This document shows, in pieces, positions 18,601-27,912 of a stretch of DNA of 64,000 bases. The notes under the pieces were generated by a model. That model made no database searches. It saw only the letters and a list, made by a program, of their open reading frames with translations, and was not told the DNA's origin. The translations under genes and the position numbers were made by a program. Source of the DNA: Marinirhabdus sp050859505 (GTDB lineage: Bacteria; Bacteroidota; Bacteroidia; Flavobacteriales; Flavobacteriaceae); assembly GCF_050859505.1 (NCBI RefSeq), contig NZ_CP193934.1, forward strand, positions 3,534,001-3,598,000, read 5' to 3'. Positions within the stretch are counted from its first letter, which is position 1; the number at the start of each line of letters is the position of its first letter.

Positions 18601-19322
18601 AAGGAAGTAATAGCGAGCGTGAAATGGCAAACGCTATGTACCTCGCTGGCTTTGATGTAAAAGACGTCCATATGACCGATTTGATAACAGGTCGTGAAAC
18701 CTTGGAAGACATTCAGTTTATTGCTGCCGTGGGCGGGTTCTCAAATAGTGATGTATTGGGAAGCGCCAAAGGTTGGGCAGGCGCCTTTTTATATAACGAA
18801 AAGGCGAATAAAGCGCTTAAAGATTTCTTTAATAGAGAAAACACACTGTCATTGGGTGTTTGCAACGGTTGTCAATTGTTTATCGAGTTAGGACTCATGA
18901 CACCTGAAGATGATGAAAAACCGAAAATGCTCCACAATGAAACGGGTAAGTTTGAATGTAATTTCACTTCGGTTACCATCCAAGAAAACAACTCGGTGAT
19001 GCTTTCAAGTTTAGCGGGAAGTACGCTAGGAATTTGGGCGGCACACGGAGAAGGGAAGTTTAGTTTTCCGAAGAAAGAAAGCCATTACAACATTGTTGGC
19101 AAATATGGCTACGACGCTTTCCCAAGCAATCCGAACGGCAGCGATTATAACGCAGCTATGATGACCGATGCTACTGGAAGACATTTGGTAATGATGCCAC
19201 ACCTGGAGCGCTCTACTTTCCCTTGGAATTGGGCAAACTACCCAACAGATCATAGTGACGAAGTGTCTCCTTGGCTGGAAGGTTTTGTGAATGCTAGGAA
19301 ATGGTTAGAAACGGTAGCATAA
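15645..19322 (+). CDS. purL: Phosphoribosylformylglycinamidine synthase, large single-chain type
   Basis: This 1225-residue enzyme makes FGAM from FGAR, glutamine and ATP, the fourth step of purine synthesis. It is the fused form, with an N-terminal PurS-like domain, linker (residues about 140-220; SQANSEHCRHKIFNG), two AIR-synthase-like halves (KAETHNFPTTVEPFNGAATG at about 245; DVASGGLITTLLEM in the second half) and a C-terminal class I glutaminase. The glutaminase nucleophile is Cys in LGVCNGCQLF at about residue 1074. AAHGEGKFSF is at about 1133 and the His/Glu pair in MPHLERSTFPW at about 1186. The length is slightly shorter than the roughly 1290 residues of enteric enzymes, as usual for Bacteroidota. 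It appears to be transcribed alone. Confidence 0.96.
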   Translation: MIHFFGNAKNNIFAVQTQGEITSENNQKLVWLFGNQPKVEQSAIADFFIGPRAAMITPWSTNAVEITQNMGIEGIIRIEEFIHATEDFSDYDPMLLQKYPALDQDIFTINMMPEGILEISDIGAYNKVEGLALNDEEVIYLENLATRLGRKLTDSEVFGFSQANSEHCRHKIFNGTFIIDGEEMPSSLFKMIKKTSEAHPNGIVSAYKDNVAFVKGPQATQFAPKAPDVPEYYETKEFDSVISIKAETHNFPTTVEPFNGAATGSGGEIRDRLAGGKGSLPLAGTAVYMTSYSRLEENRPWEKAMEERDWLYQTPLDILIKASNGASDFGNKFGQPLIAGSVLTFEHQEETRKLGFDKVIMLAGGIGYGKADQAIKDVPKKGDKVVILGGENYRIGMGGAAVSSADTGEFSSGIELNAIQRSNPEMQKRAANAVRGMVESDHNSIVSIHDHGAGGHLNCLSELVEETGGKIDLDKLPVGDPTLSAKEIIGNESQERMGLVIAEKDIDKLQRIADRERSPMYEVGEVTGDYKFVFESKTTGAKPMDFELADMFGSSPKTIMNDVSVKRNYPNPTYEASKLKEYVTHVLQLEAVACKDWLTNKVDRCVTGRVAKQQCAGPLQLPLNNCGVMALDYNGTNGVATSIGHSPISGLIDPVAGARNSITEALTNIVWAPLEEQLKSISLSANWMWPCNNPGEDARLYKAVEAVSEFSIDLGINVPTGKDSLSMKQKYKNEEVISPGTVIISAAGHCNAISKVVEPVLQKEKGSLYYISFSQDTFKLGGSSFAQTLNVIGNEAPTVKSAAYVKTVFNTLQTLITEGSIAAGHDVASGGLITTLLEMCFADLNLGAELDLSGLHEKDTIKVLFAENCAVVIQAEKDSSVEKMLAENQIDFVKIGSVTETETLEITNHSEKESFSIPEMRDMWYKTSYLLDKKQSGVTKAKERFNNYKEQPLQYTFPKHFTGKNPRHPEPGNGSPRIKAAIIREKGSNSEREMANAMYLAGFDVKDVHMTDLITGRETLEDIQFIAAVGGFSNSDVLGSAKGWAGAFLYNEKANKALKDFFNRENTLSLGVCNGCQLFIELGLMTPEDDEKPKMLHNETGKFECNFTSVTIQENNSVMLSSLAGSTLGIWAAHGEGKFSFPKKESHYNIVGKYGYDAFPSNPNGSDYNAAMMTDATGRHLVMMPHLERSTFPWNWANYPTDHSDEVSPWLEGFVNARKWLETVA

Positions 19323-19444
19323 ATAAATAATTTATTTTTTGACGCGTTCCTTTACTCCTACTAATGAATTAAAGCCTACGCATACGTAAGGTTCCTGCTT
19401 GTTCGCAGACCAACCAAATTAAATAATACCCATAATACCCAACT

Positions 19445-21835
19445 ATGAAATACACACTACTTATATGCAGTTTTTTTCTTTTCACTATAGCAGGTGCTCA
19501 AGAACTTCAAGAAAAATACCAAAAAGCCAAAATTTCCTACACGGCTTCTAACAGTTTAGAAACTTTAGAATCTTTAGGGCTGGCTGTAGATCATGGGATT
19601 CATAAAAATGGACATTTTGTAATTTCAGATTTTTCTATTTCAGAATTACAGAAAGTACGAGCTGCAGGGTTTCAGGTTGAAATTTTAGTAGAAGATTCGA
19701 AAGAATTTTTCCTTCAGCAAAATCGCAATCCCGCTCCAGTAAGAAATTCAAGCTGTGCAGAAAATTCTGATGATTATGAAACCCCAGCAAATTTTAATCT
19801 TGGAAGTATGGGTGGCTTTTTAACCTATCAGGAAATGCTGGATGAGTTGGACCAGATGAAAGCCTTATATCCAAACCTTATTACTGCTAAAGAAAACATT
19901 AGTAATTTTTTAACCGAAGGCCAACCAGACAACTCTGTAACGCCCTCTATTGGAGGAAACGGGATTAAATGGGTGAAAATTAGCGATAACCCAACTACGA
20001 ACGAAGGCGAACCACAAATTTTATATTCGGCTATACATCATGCCCGTGAGCCTCAATCGCTCTCACAACTAATTTTTTACATGTGGTATTTGTTAGAAAA
20101 TTATGATACAGATCCTGAAATAAAGAGCATTGTGGACAATACAGAACTTTATTTTGTACCCGTAGTAAACCCAGACGGATATTTATACAATGAAAAAACC
20201 GATCCTAATGGAGGCGGTTTTTGGAGAAAAAACAGAAAAAATGGTTACGGAGTAGACAACAACCGAAATTACGATTACTATATAAATGGTAACTCAGCTA
20301 ATGGCGTGTGGGGTGGTGAAGGAACTTCTGGAAACACAGGGAGTGAAGTTTACAGAGGTACCGGTCCTTTTTCTGAAGTTGAAAATCAGGCAATGAAATG
20401 GTTTGTAGAAAATCATGATTTCGTCATGGCTTTTAATAATCATTCATTCGGAAATCTCTTACTATATCCTTATGGTTATGAGGAAAATGTAATGACACCA
20501 GAAGATGAATTATTTAATGCTGTTGGTGATGAGTTAGTATCAAGAAATGGTTTTGCCAATCAACTTTCATCAGAGTTGTATGCGGCTGCCGGAGATAGTG
20601 ATGATTTTATGTACGGTACTGTTGGTACCCACGATAAAATATATGCGTACACTCCAGAGATTGGCCCAGCCTTTTGGCCAAGTTCTAATCAAATTATTCC
20701 TATCTCCAAGGGAATGATGTACCTAAACCTAACCTCTTCGAAAATGGTGAATAACTATGCTTCAGTTAGTTCTACGGGTTCTCAGTTTGTAGGTTCAGAA
20801 TCAAATATTGTGGCTACCTATGATATTAAGAGATTGGGCATCGCAGGTACTGGCTCGTTTACTGTACATATAAACCCTATTTCAAATAATATTACGTTTG
20901 TTGGAGGAGGCACTACCTTCTCGGGAATGGATTTATTAGAAACGCAATCTGGAAGTATTAATATTTCTTTGGGAGGCGGCACAGCTTCTGGTGATGCTAT
21001 TGTATATGAATTGGTCGTTTACAATGGTAGTTATGAAACAAAAACACTGGTGACCAAAAAATTTGGAAACCTCATTCCTGTCTTTGAAGACGAGGGTGAT
21101 AGTACAGTGGACAATTTTACCAACAATGGTTGGGGTACAACGGGAATCACTTTTGTATCTCCATCAAGCTCGATTACAGACTCTCCAAATGGAAATTATC
21201 AAAATGATGATGACAAGACCATTGCACTCTCTGAAGAAATAGATCTAACTACTGCAAAAGGGGCGAGTCTTTCATTTTATGCAAAATGGAATATAGAAGA
21301 TAACTGGGACTACACACAAGTTGAAGTAAGCACCAATAATGGAAGTTCCTGGATACCGCAGTGCGGTACGTATACGAATGCTGGTAGTGACAATGGGTTT
21401 CAGCCAGAAGGACAACCGCTATACGATGGTGTACAAAACGATTGGATTTTGGAAGAAATAGATTTAAGTGATTATCTGGGTGAAACAATTTTGGTTCGTT
21501 TTCACTTTGCTTCGGACAATGCAGAGCGAAGAGATGGCTTCTATTTTGACGATCTTACTATAAGTATTGTGGATGATACTGTGCTAAATGTTGAAGATTC
21601 GTTTCAAAATGCATTCACACTATTCCCTAATCCGGTACAGGACATTCTTACCATTAAGACAAGTATCAATAAATATGCTGTCGAGATATTTACTATCCAA
21701 GGACAAAAAGTATTTGAAAATAAAGACAATTCAAATACTACCACAGTAAACTACAGCAATTTTGCAAACGGTATTTACTTAATGAGATTAACCTCTCAGG
21801 AAGCCTCACAAACTGTTAAGATTGTAAAGCAATAG
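19445..21835 (+). CDS. M14 zinc carboxypeptidase with T9SS sorting domain
   Basis: The 796-residue secreted metallopeptidase has a signal peptide (MKYTLLICSFFLFTIAGAQ) and a propeptide-like segment to about residue 115. The M14 catalytic domain follows. Zinc ligands are His and Glu in HHAREP at about residues 198-203 and His in NNHSFGN at about 330. The substrate-binding Arg is in GVDNNRNYD at about 270, and the general base Glu in TPEIGP at about 403. A C-terminal beta-sandwich (about 540-710) precedes a T9SS type A tail ending in VKIVKQ. It probably degrades peptides outside the cell. It is tandem with a paralogue after a strong terminator. Confidence 0.9.
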   Translation: MKYTLLICSFFLFTIAGAQELQEKYQKAKISYTASNSLETLESLGLAVDHGIHKNGHFVISDFSISELQKVRAAGFQVEILVEDSKEFFLQQNRNPAPVRNSSCAENSDDYETPANFNLGSMGGFLTYQEMLDELDQMKALYPNLITAKENISNFLTEGQPDNSVTPSIGGNGIKWVKISDNPTTNEGEPQILYSAIHHAREPQSLSQLIFYMWYLLENYDTDPEIKSIVDNTELYFVPVVNPDGYLYNEKTDPNGGGFWRKNRKNGYGVDNNRNYDYYINGNSANGVWGGEGTSGNTGSEVYRGTGPFSEVENQAMKWFVENHDFVMAFNNHSFGNLLLYPYGYEENVMTPEDELFNAVGDELVSRNGFANQLSSELYAAAGDSDDFMYGTVGTHDKIYAYTPEIGPAFWPSSNQIIPISKGMMYLNLTSSKMVNNYASVSSTGSQFVGSESNIVATYDIKRLGIAGTGSFTVHINPISNNITFVGGGTTFSGMDLLETQSGSINISLGGGTASGDAIVYELVVYNGSYETKTLVTKKFGNLIPVFEDEGDSTVDNFTNNGWGTTGITFVSPSSSITDSPNGNYQNDDDKTIALSEEIDLTTAKGASLSFYAKWNIEDNWDYTQVEVSTNNGSSWIPQCGTYTNAGSDNGFQPEGQPLYDGVQNDWILEEIDLSDYLGETILVRFHFASDNAERRDGFYFDDLTISIVDDTVLNVEDSFQNAFTLFPNPVQDILTIKTSINKYAVEIFTIQGQKVFENKDNSNTTTVNYSNFANGIYLMRLTSQEASQTVKIVKQ

Positions 21836-21854
21836 CTTACGTAATATAAATTCT

Positions 21855-21888
21855 AAAAGGAGCTCAATTCAGAGCTCCTTTTTTTTTG
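21855..21888 (+). terminator. Terminator between the two M14 genes
   Basis: A perfect 11-bp stem (21855-21865 with 21872-21882) has a 6-nt loop and runs into T-tract 21879-21887. A TATCTTTA box at 21889-21896, one base off TAnnTTTG, follows immediately and may be the promoter of the next gene. Confidence 0.88.
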
Positions 21889-21904
21889 TATCTTTAGTAC
21901 TATT

Positions 21905-24094
21905 ATGAGGCATCTACTACTACTTTTTTTGTTTTTCTCTCTTGCAGTAGGTACTGAAAGTATTGCTCAAATAAATTATTATTGTACAGACTCCGATCTA
22001 ATTTATGAAACTCCAGAAAATTTCAGATCTGGAAGCTTGGCCGAAATTTATCTAACCTACCAAGAAATGTTAGAGGAGTTGGATCGTATGCGGTCTCTTT
22101 ATCCCGATCTTATTTCTGAAAAAGCAACGATAGGAGATTTTAGAACCGAAGGCACTCCAAACGATTCAGTAACACCCAGCATAGGCAACAACCCAATTTA
22201 TTGGGTTAAAATTTCAAAAAATCCAGATATAGATGAGGAGGAACCTGAAATACTCTATGATTCTCAAATACACGGAGACGAATGGGGTGCTATGAACCAG
22301 AATATTTATTATATGTGGTACCTCCTTGAAAATTATGAAAAGGATGAAAAAATAGCAGCGATTCTTGATAATACAGAACTCTATTTTATTCCTACACTAA
22401 ATGTTGATGGTTACCTTTTTTCTGAATTTACTTACAATAAATATGGTTTTGTTAGGGGAGGAAGAAAAAATAGAAAAGATGCAATTACAGATTTTGAAGG
22501 CGTTGATATAAACAGAAATTTCACACGCTATGTCAATGGCGACCCAACGCAAGGCACTTGGGGACTAAGCGATCACCCAACTTTACTAACAGACCCATTA
22601 TCCTATAGTTATGCCGGGACTGGTCCATTTTCTGAGGTAGAGTCTCGTGCTTACAAATGGTTTGTAGAACAACACGAATTTATTTTTAATATAACAGCGC
22701 ACAATAGTACTGCTGGAAATGGATACAGTTCTTCAGTTATATTTCCGTATTTTGATATGATATCTCAAACTCCAGATCATCAATATTTTCTATCGTATTT
22801 ACAGGAAGCAAGTACTATAAATAATTTTACCTTTGAGCACCATGCCACTGGGGGTGGTGCTATTGGTGGTAAAATATCAGATTTTAATTACGGCACTGTA
22901 AATACACATAGTCCTATTTTTTCTGTCCTTACTGAAACTCCATCAGTTGGAGGAAATTTTATAGCTGACTCTAGAGAACGATTAGACAGTATTAACAAGG
23001 AAATGCTAAGTTTTAATCTATCAATTCCACAAATGGCACTCCCCTTTGCGATAGCAAAAGATATTCAAAATCCTTTTGTAGGTAATTCTTTAAAAACTCA
23101 AGTTACAGCAAGCATACAAAGATTGGGGCGTGGCGAGGGAGATTTTATGGTATATATAGAACCTGTTTCAGATAATATCGTGGGAAATTCAACTACAGTA
23201 CCGATTGAGAATTTAGCTATTCTCGAAAAAAAGGAAGTTAGTTTGGATATTAAATTGTCAAATAACATCAATTTTGGAGATGAAATTACCTACCATATTG
23301 TAATAGATAACGGACTTTATAAAACCAGAAAAAAGGTTTCAAAAATATTTGGTAAATCAACTAGCACGTCATTTTACAAAGAAGGCTCTTTAAATAATAG
23401 TTTTAATGTGGTAGGAGATACTATTTGGAGTAGTACAGAAAATGATCCTTTTACGCAACCAAATGCTATTATTGCTAAGACAGAGAATGATTCTATTTCT
23501 TATTTAACAAGTAAAAATCCAATAAATCTACAAGGGATTGATAAAGCAATTTTAAAGTATCAAGTTAAATATGATTTACAAAACGAGATATCTTTCGTAC
23601 AGTTTCAAGTGTCTGAAGATCAGGAAACCTGGAACACACTTTGTGGAAAGCTTACCAAATACAATCTAAGCGAACAATTTAAGAATCAACCAGGATATTA
23701 TGGTAATTTTATAGATTGGGAATTAGAGGAAATTGATTTGTCTACTTATTCGAATAAAATCATTTATTACCGTTTTGCTTTCGACCCAAATCCATACAAT
23801 TTTGAAGTTCATTTTTTATTAGATGACATTACGCTCGATATTTTAGATGGTCGAGGCGATACTTCTACAAATTATATCCTGTATCCCAACCCTGTATCCA
23901 GTTTGTTACATTTAGAAACGAACCAGAAAAATTATGATTTGTACCTATACAATATTTTAGGACAAAACGTAATGGAGCAAAAGAATAGTTCATATTCACA
24001 AAAGTTCAATATGGAAGCCTATACTAGTGGCGTATATTTTCTTAGAATTGAAAAGGGAGATGCAACTCATTCCTTCAAAATTATAAAACAATAA
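21905..24094 (+). CDS. M14 zinc carboxypeptidase paralogue with T9SS sorting domain
   Basis: The 729-residue protein is a divergent tandem copy of the preceding carboxypeptidase. It has a signal peptide (HLLLLFLFFSLAVGTESIAQ) but lacks most of the propeptide. Catalytic residues are kept: His and Glu in IHGDEWGA at about residue 121, Arg in GVDINRNF at about 201, His in TAHNSTAG at about 264, and Glu in LTETPSVG at about 343. A beta-sandwich and a T9SS tail ending in FKIIKQ follow. The HGDE zinc motif differs from the HARE of its neighbour, so specificity may differ. It probably has its own promoter just after the upstream terminator, with a very short leader. Confidence 0.9.
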   Translation: MRHLLLLFLFFSLAVGTESIAQINYYCTDSDLIYETPENFRSGSLAEIYLTYQEMLEELDRMRSLYPDLISEKATIGDFRTEGTPNDSVTPSIGNNPIYWVKISKNPDIDEEEPEILYDSQIHGDEWGAMNQNIYYMWYLLENYEKDEKIAAILDNTELYFIPTLNVDGYLFSEFTYNKYGFVRGGRKNRKDAITDFEGVDINRNFTRYVNGDPTQGTWGLSDHPTLLTDPLSYSYAGTGPFSEVESRAYKWFVEQHEFIFNITAHNSTAGNGYSSSVIFPYFDMISQTPDHQYFLSYLQEASTINNFTFEHHATGGGAIGGKISDFNYGTVNTHSPIFSVLTETPSVGGNFIADSRERLDSINKEMLSFNLSIPQMALPFAIAKDIQNPFVGNSLKTQVTASIQRLGRGEGDFMVYIEPVSDNIVGNSTTVPIENLAILEKKEVSLDIKLSNNINFGDEITYHIVIDNGLYKTRKKVSKIFGKSTSTSFYKEGSLNNSFNVVGDTIWSSTENDPFTQPNAIIAKTENDSISYLTSKNPINLQGIDKAILKYQVKYDLQNEISFVQFQVSEDQETWNTLCGKLTKYNLSEQFKNQPGYYGNFIDWELEEIDLSTYSNKIIYYRFAFDPNPYNFEVHFLLDDITLDILDGRGDTSTNYILYPNPVSSLLHLETNQKNYDLYLYNILGQNVMEQKNSSYSQKFNMEAYTSGVYFLRIEKGDATHSFKIIKQ

Positions 24095-24201
24095 ATTTCA
24101 TTTTTATAATTGCTTAAAGATAAACGCTATAAGCAGCTTCTTTTTTTTACAATAAAACTGAATATTTTTCCCTATTTTGCATACTTACAATCACTGTACT
24201 T

Positions 24202-25980
24202 ATGACCGATCCTAAAAGACTTTTCGACTTCCCGTATTATCAACTTGCTACGTATCCACAAGAGGGTGCCTTGGTAAGCAAAGTAAATGGGGAATGGATA
24301 AAAACCTCAACCCAAGAATATGTTGACAAAGCCAACTCTATAAGTCGTGGGCTTATTAAATTAGGGGTACAACCTAACGACAAAATTGCCATAATTTCAA
24401 TGACCAATCGTACCGAGTGGAATATCTGCGATATTGGCATTCTGCAAACTGGCGCACAGGATGTACCAATTTACCCTACTATTTCGGAAGATGATTATGA
24501 ATATGTTTTAAATCATTCTGAATCTACCTACGTGTTTGTTTCCTGTACCGAAGTATTAGAGAAAATAAACAAGATTAAACAAAATGTTCCTTCATTAAAA
24601 GGAGTATACTGTTTTGAAACCATTGATGGTTGCTCCAATTGGATGGAAGTTATTGCTTTGGGAGATGAACATAAAGAGTTACAAGAAGAAGTAGACAAAC
24701 GCAAGGATAGCATAGGTGAAGATGATCTGGCGACCTTAATTTACACCTCAGGAACCACTGGAAGACCCAAAGGTGTCATGCTAAGCCATAAAAATATAGC
24801 CAGTAATGCCAAACACAGCGAAGGACGTCTTCCTATTGTTATGGGAAAAAGTAAAGCGTTAAGCTTTTTACCAGTGTGCCATATTTACGAACGTATGCTA
24901 TTGTATATGTACCAATACTGTGGCGTGAGTATTCATTTTGCTGAAAGTTTAGAAACCATAAGCGAAAATTTAAAAGAAATCCATCCAGAAGTAATGACTG
25001 CAGTACCCCGTCTTCTTGAAAAGGTGTATGATAAGATTGTTGCCAAGGGAACCGAACTCACTGGTGTAAAAAAGAAATTATTCTTTTGGGCAGTGGAATT
25101 AGGTTTAAAATGGGAACCCTATGGTCAAAATGGCTGGTGGTACGAAACACAATTAAGCATTGCCAGAAAATTAATCTTCAGCAAATGGCAAGAAGCTTTG
25201 GGCGGCAATTTAAAAGCTATTGCCTCTGGAAGTGCAGCTTTGCAACCAAGATTAGCAAGAGTATTTAACGCTGCGGGTTGCCCCGTAATGGAAGGCTATG
25301 GTTTAACAGAGACATCACCTGTAGTTTCAGTAAATGATATGCGTAACCACGGTTTTAAAATTGGAACTGTTGGGAAACCTCTACCAGATACCGAAGTAAA
25401 AATAGCAGAAGATGGAGAAATTCTCATCAAAGGACCTCAGGTAATGATAGGCTATTATAAAGATCCAGAACAAACAGACGAAGTATTAAAAAACGGATAT
25501 TTCCACACAGGAGATATTGGAGAAATAGACAGCGAAGGTTTCTTAAAAATAACCGACCGTAAAAAATCTATGTTCAAAACCAGTGGTGGTAAATATGTAG
25601 CACCACAACTTATTGAGAATGCCATGAAGCAATCCAACTTCATAGAGCAAATTCTTGTGGTGGGTGAAGGCGAAAAAATGCCTGCTGCCTTAATACAACC
25701 TAACTGGGATTTCGTGAACGAATGGATTAATAAAAAAAATAACGGAATATCAAAAGATCCAGCTGAAGCTGCAAAAGATGAAAAACTTATTGCACGCATC
25801 CAAAAAGAGCTCGACACTTACAATGAACGTTTTGGTAAATGGGAGAAAGTAAAAACCTTTGCTCTTACACCAGACGTATGGACTATTGAAGGTGGACAAT
25901 TAACTCCTACTATGAAAGCCAAGCGTAAAGTAATTAAAGAAATGTATAAAGACCTCTATGAAGGGCTCTACGGTAGATAA
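24202..25980 (+). CDS. Long-chain fatty acid-CoA ligase (AMP-forming)
   Basis: The 592-residue adenylate-forming enzyme activates fatty acids to acyl-CoA through an acyl-AMP. Motifs in order are the P-loop YTSGTTGRPKG at about residues 180-190, YGLTETSPVVS at about 366, HTGDIGEID at about 434, DRKKSMFKTSGGKY at about 452, and the C-terminal lysine region LTPTMKAKRKVI at about 566. The long-chain type is inferred from overall similarity to FadD15/ACSL-like proteins of about 600 residues. Its product would feed the beta-oxidation genes near 35-41 kb. It is transcribed alone and ends in a strong terminator. Confidence 0.92.
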   Translation: MTDPKRLFDFPYYQLATYPQEGALVSKVNGEWIKTSTQEYVDKANSISRGLIKLGVQPNDKIAIISMTNRTEWNICDIGILQTGAQDVPIYPTISEDDYEYVLNHSESTYVFVSCTEVLEKINKIKQNVPSLKGVYCFETIDGCSNWMEVIALGDEHKELQEEVDKRKDSIGEDDLATLIYTSGTTGRPKGVMLSHKNIASNAKHSEGRLPIVMGKSKALSFLPVCHIYERMLLYMYQYCGVSIHFAESLETISENLKEIHPEVMTAVPRLLEKVYDKIVAKGTELTGVKKKLFFWAVELGLKWEPYGQNGWWYETQLSIARKLIFSKWQEALGGNLKAIASGSAALQPRLARVFNAAGCPVMEGYGLTETSPVVSVNDMRNHGFKIGTVGKPLPDTEVKIAEDGEILIKGPQVMIGYYKDPEQTDEVLKNGYFHTGDIGEIDSEGFLKITDRKKSMFKTSGGKYVAPQLIENAMKQSNFIEQILVVGEGEKMPAALIQPNWDFVNEWINKKNNGISKDPAEAAKDEKLIARIQKELDTYNERFGKWEKVKTFALTPDVWTIEGGQLTPTMKAKRKVIKEMYKDLYEGLYGR

Positions 25981-25998
25981 CCTTCAAAATTAAATGCT

Positions 25999-26028
25999 AA
26001 AAGGAGCCCTAGAAAGGCTCCTTTTTTT
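25999..26028 (+). terminator. Terminator after the acyl-CoA ligase
   Basis: A 10-bp stem, AAAAGGAGCC at 25999-26008 with GGCTCCTTTT at 26016-26025, is followed by T-rich sequence. Confidence 0.88.
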
Positions 26029-26084
26029 ATGCCCACCTGTAAGAAGCGGGGTCGTCACCCGACTACGTAAAAAAAATAATTGCT

Positions 26085-27053
26085 ATGAAAAAGATTCATG
26101 TTCTTACCCTCTTGCTAGTGTTGGTTTCATTTATTGCAGCAAATGCACAGCAAAAGACCAATCCAAAAAATCAAGACGAAGAATTAGGAAAAGTAGCGTG
26201 GTATAGGGATTATGAGCAAGCGGCAGTACTTTCAGCAAAAGAGAACAAACCTATTTTTATACTGTTTCAAGAAGTACCAGGATGCGCTACATGCCGCAAC
26301 TACGGACACAACGTAATGAGCAATCCGTTATTGGTAGAAGCCATTGAAAACGAATTTATCCCCCTTGCTATCTTCAATAACAAAGGCGGAAAAGACAAAC
26401 AAATCCTTCAGAAATACAACGAACCTACCTGGAATAATCCTGTAGTACATATTGTAGATAACAACGGTAAAAACCTTACCAAACGTATTGCTGGTGACTA
26501 TTCTGCTCTGGCTGTATATAATGCCATTACCGAAGTATTGCAGAAAGAAGGAAAAGAAATCCCGAAGTACATCACACTATTAGGTCAAGAATTAAAGGGA
26601 AACAAATACGGAGCCGCTAAAGAGACCTACTACAGTATGTATTGTTTCTGGACAGGCGAAAAACAATTGGGAAGCAACGAAGGCGTCTTAAACACCGAAG
26701 CCGGCTTTATGAAGGGTCATGAAGTAGTAAAAGTTACTTACAATCCAGAAATTGTTAGTGATAAAACCCTAACGAGTTTCGCCCAACAAAATAAAATGGC
26801 ACCTATTCAAAAGGACAATAGCTATCGCGCATCCAGTAAAGACGAGGATTATTATCTACAGCATTCAAATTTTAAGTATATCCCGCTTACGCCATTGCAA
26901 CGCACCAAAATTAATAGTGCTTTAGGAAATAGAAAATCTGCTGAGCAATATTTGAGTCCCAGACAATTAAAATGGTTACACTCTAAAAACAGTAGCAACG
27001 TAGTATTTAATAAAGATTTTCTGGTCTCCTGGAATAGTATGTCTTCCCTGTAG
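26085..27053 (+). CDS. Secreted thioredoxin-like / MsrA-like two-domain protein (VPGC motif)
   Basis: The 322-residue protein has a signal peptide (KKIHVLTLLLVLVSFIAANA). A thioredoxin-like domain spans about residues 30-160 and carries VPGCATC at 64-70, a CxxC redox pair, then EPTWNNPVVHIVD as the cis-proline region. The second domain (about 175-260) resembles peptide methionine sulfoxide reductase A: CFWTGE at 187-192, then GVLNTEAGFMKGHEVVKVTYNPE. The N-terminal domain recalls proteins I remember as VPGUxxT-family thioredoxin-like (seleno)proteins, here with Cys in place of selenocysteine. It may repair oxidised methionine outside the cytoplasm. A degraded copy of its C-terminus lies 1.8 kb downstream. 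Confidence 0.72.
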   Translation: MKKIHVLTLLLVLVSFIAANAQQKTNPKNQDEELGKVAWYRDYEQAAVLSAKENKPIFILFQEVPGCATCRNYGHNVMSNPLLVEAIENEFIPLAIFNNKGGKDKQILQKYNEPTWNNPVVHIVDNNGKNLTKRIAGDYSALAVYNAITEVLQKEGKEIPKYITLLGQELKGNKYGAAKETYYSMYCFWTGEKQLGSNEGVLNTEAGFMKGHEVVKVTYNPEIVSDKTLTSFAQQNKMAPIQKDNSYRASSKDEDYYLQHSNFKYIPLTPLQRTKINSALGNRKSAEQYLSPRQLKWLHSKNSSNVVFNKDFLVSWNSMSSL

Positions 27054-27124
27054 AATCGTAATTCCTAAATAGTACTGAACTTGGAAAAAAGTAACTTCTA
27101 CAAGGAACTTAAATCTAACAATAG

Positions 27125-27817
27125 CTATTCAAATTTGTAGCCAATTAAAGTTGTATCGACCGTATTATCGGTCATAGCCACTAAAAATGGAAGCACATAT
27201 CCATTGTCAAAAGTTAGAAACCCATTAAAATGGAATACGGTATTGGTAGTATTTAAACCCCATCCTGTTCTTTTATATCCGGTAGGTTTTCCGTGCTCTA
27301 CCATATGAATTTCCATATAATCGTTTAGAGCTTTTACATCATTTTCGTTACGGTTTTCTATTTTAACTAAACCTGCGGCTTCTTCATAATTTCCCTCTAG
27401 CAAATTATCTGCAAATTCGTCAAATAATTTCGCTTTCTCTATTGCTTTTACTGCAAGGTTTTTGTTGTATTTGAAAGCTTGCTCATAGGACTCTCCATTT
27501 TTTTCAAACTGAACCTGAAATCCTCCATAAGTAGCTTTCTCTTCCTGAGATAATTGTTCATAAACCAAGATTCCCATATGGGACCCCGCAAATACCATAT
27601 TTAAGGTATCTAAAAGAGTATTACTTTCCATCTTAGCATTAAATATGGCAAGTGTTTCACCGTTATCCTCTATAGACGCTTTGGTAAAAGCAACCTGTGT
27701 ATCATACGTTTCTTCGAGTGAATTTATTGCATTCTCTTCTGTAGCTGTTGTTTCGGTATTTTTCGAAGTACATGAAATAAATAGGGATGTGCTTACTAAA
27801 AATAATAACTGTTTCAT
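27125..27817 (-). CDS. Putative lipoprotein of unknown function
   Basis: The 230-residue protein begins with a lipoprotein signal (KQLLFLVSTSLFISCTSKN), with Cys at about residue 16. A low-complexity Thr/Glu/Asn stretch follows. The folded part (about 40-230) ends in a beta-rich segment, TGWGLNTTNTVFHFNGFLTFDNG. Some features recall NTF2-like periplasmic proteins, but I do not recognise the family. It faces the preceding gene tail to tail and shares its strand with the next minus-strand gene, which encodes another exported protein. Confidence 0.62.
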   Translation of the reverse strand: MKQLLFLVSTSLFISCTSKNTETTATEENAINSLEETYDTQVAFTKASIEDNGETLAIFNAKMESNTLLDTLNMVFAGSHMGILVYEQLSQEEKATYGGFQVQFEKNGESYEQAFKYNKNLAVKAIEKAKLFDEFADNLLEGNYEEAAGLVKIENRNENDVKALNDYMEIHMVEHGKPTGYKRTGWGLNTTNTVFHFNGFLTFDNGYVLPFLVAMTDNTVDTTLIGYKFE

Positions 27818-27912
27818 CTTGATTTATTTTAATGTTGAATCTTTTATTAGTTTTCTGATTAAAAATAGGGCTTGTAGCGCTGTTACCAACCAGCATTATA
27901 AACCCTATATTT

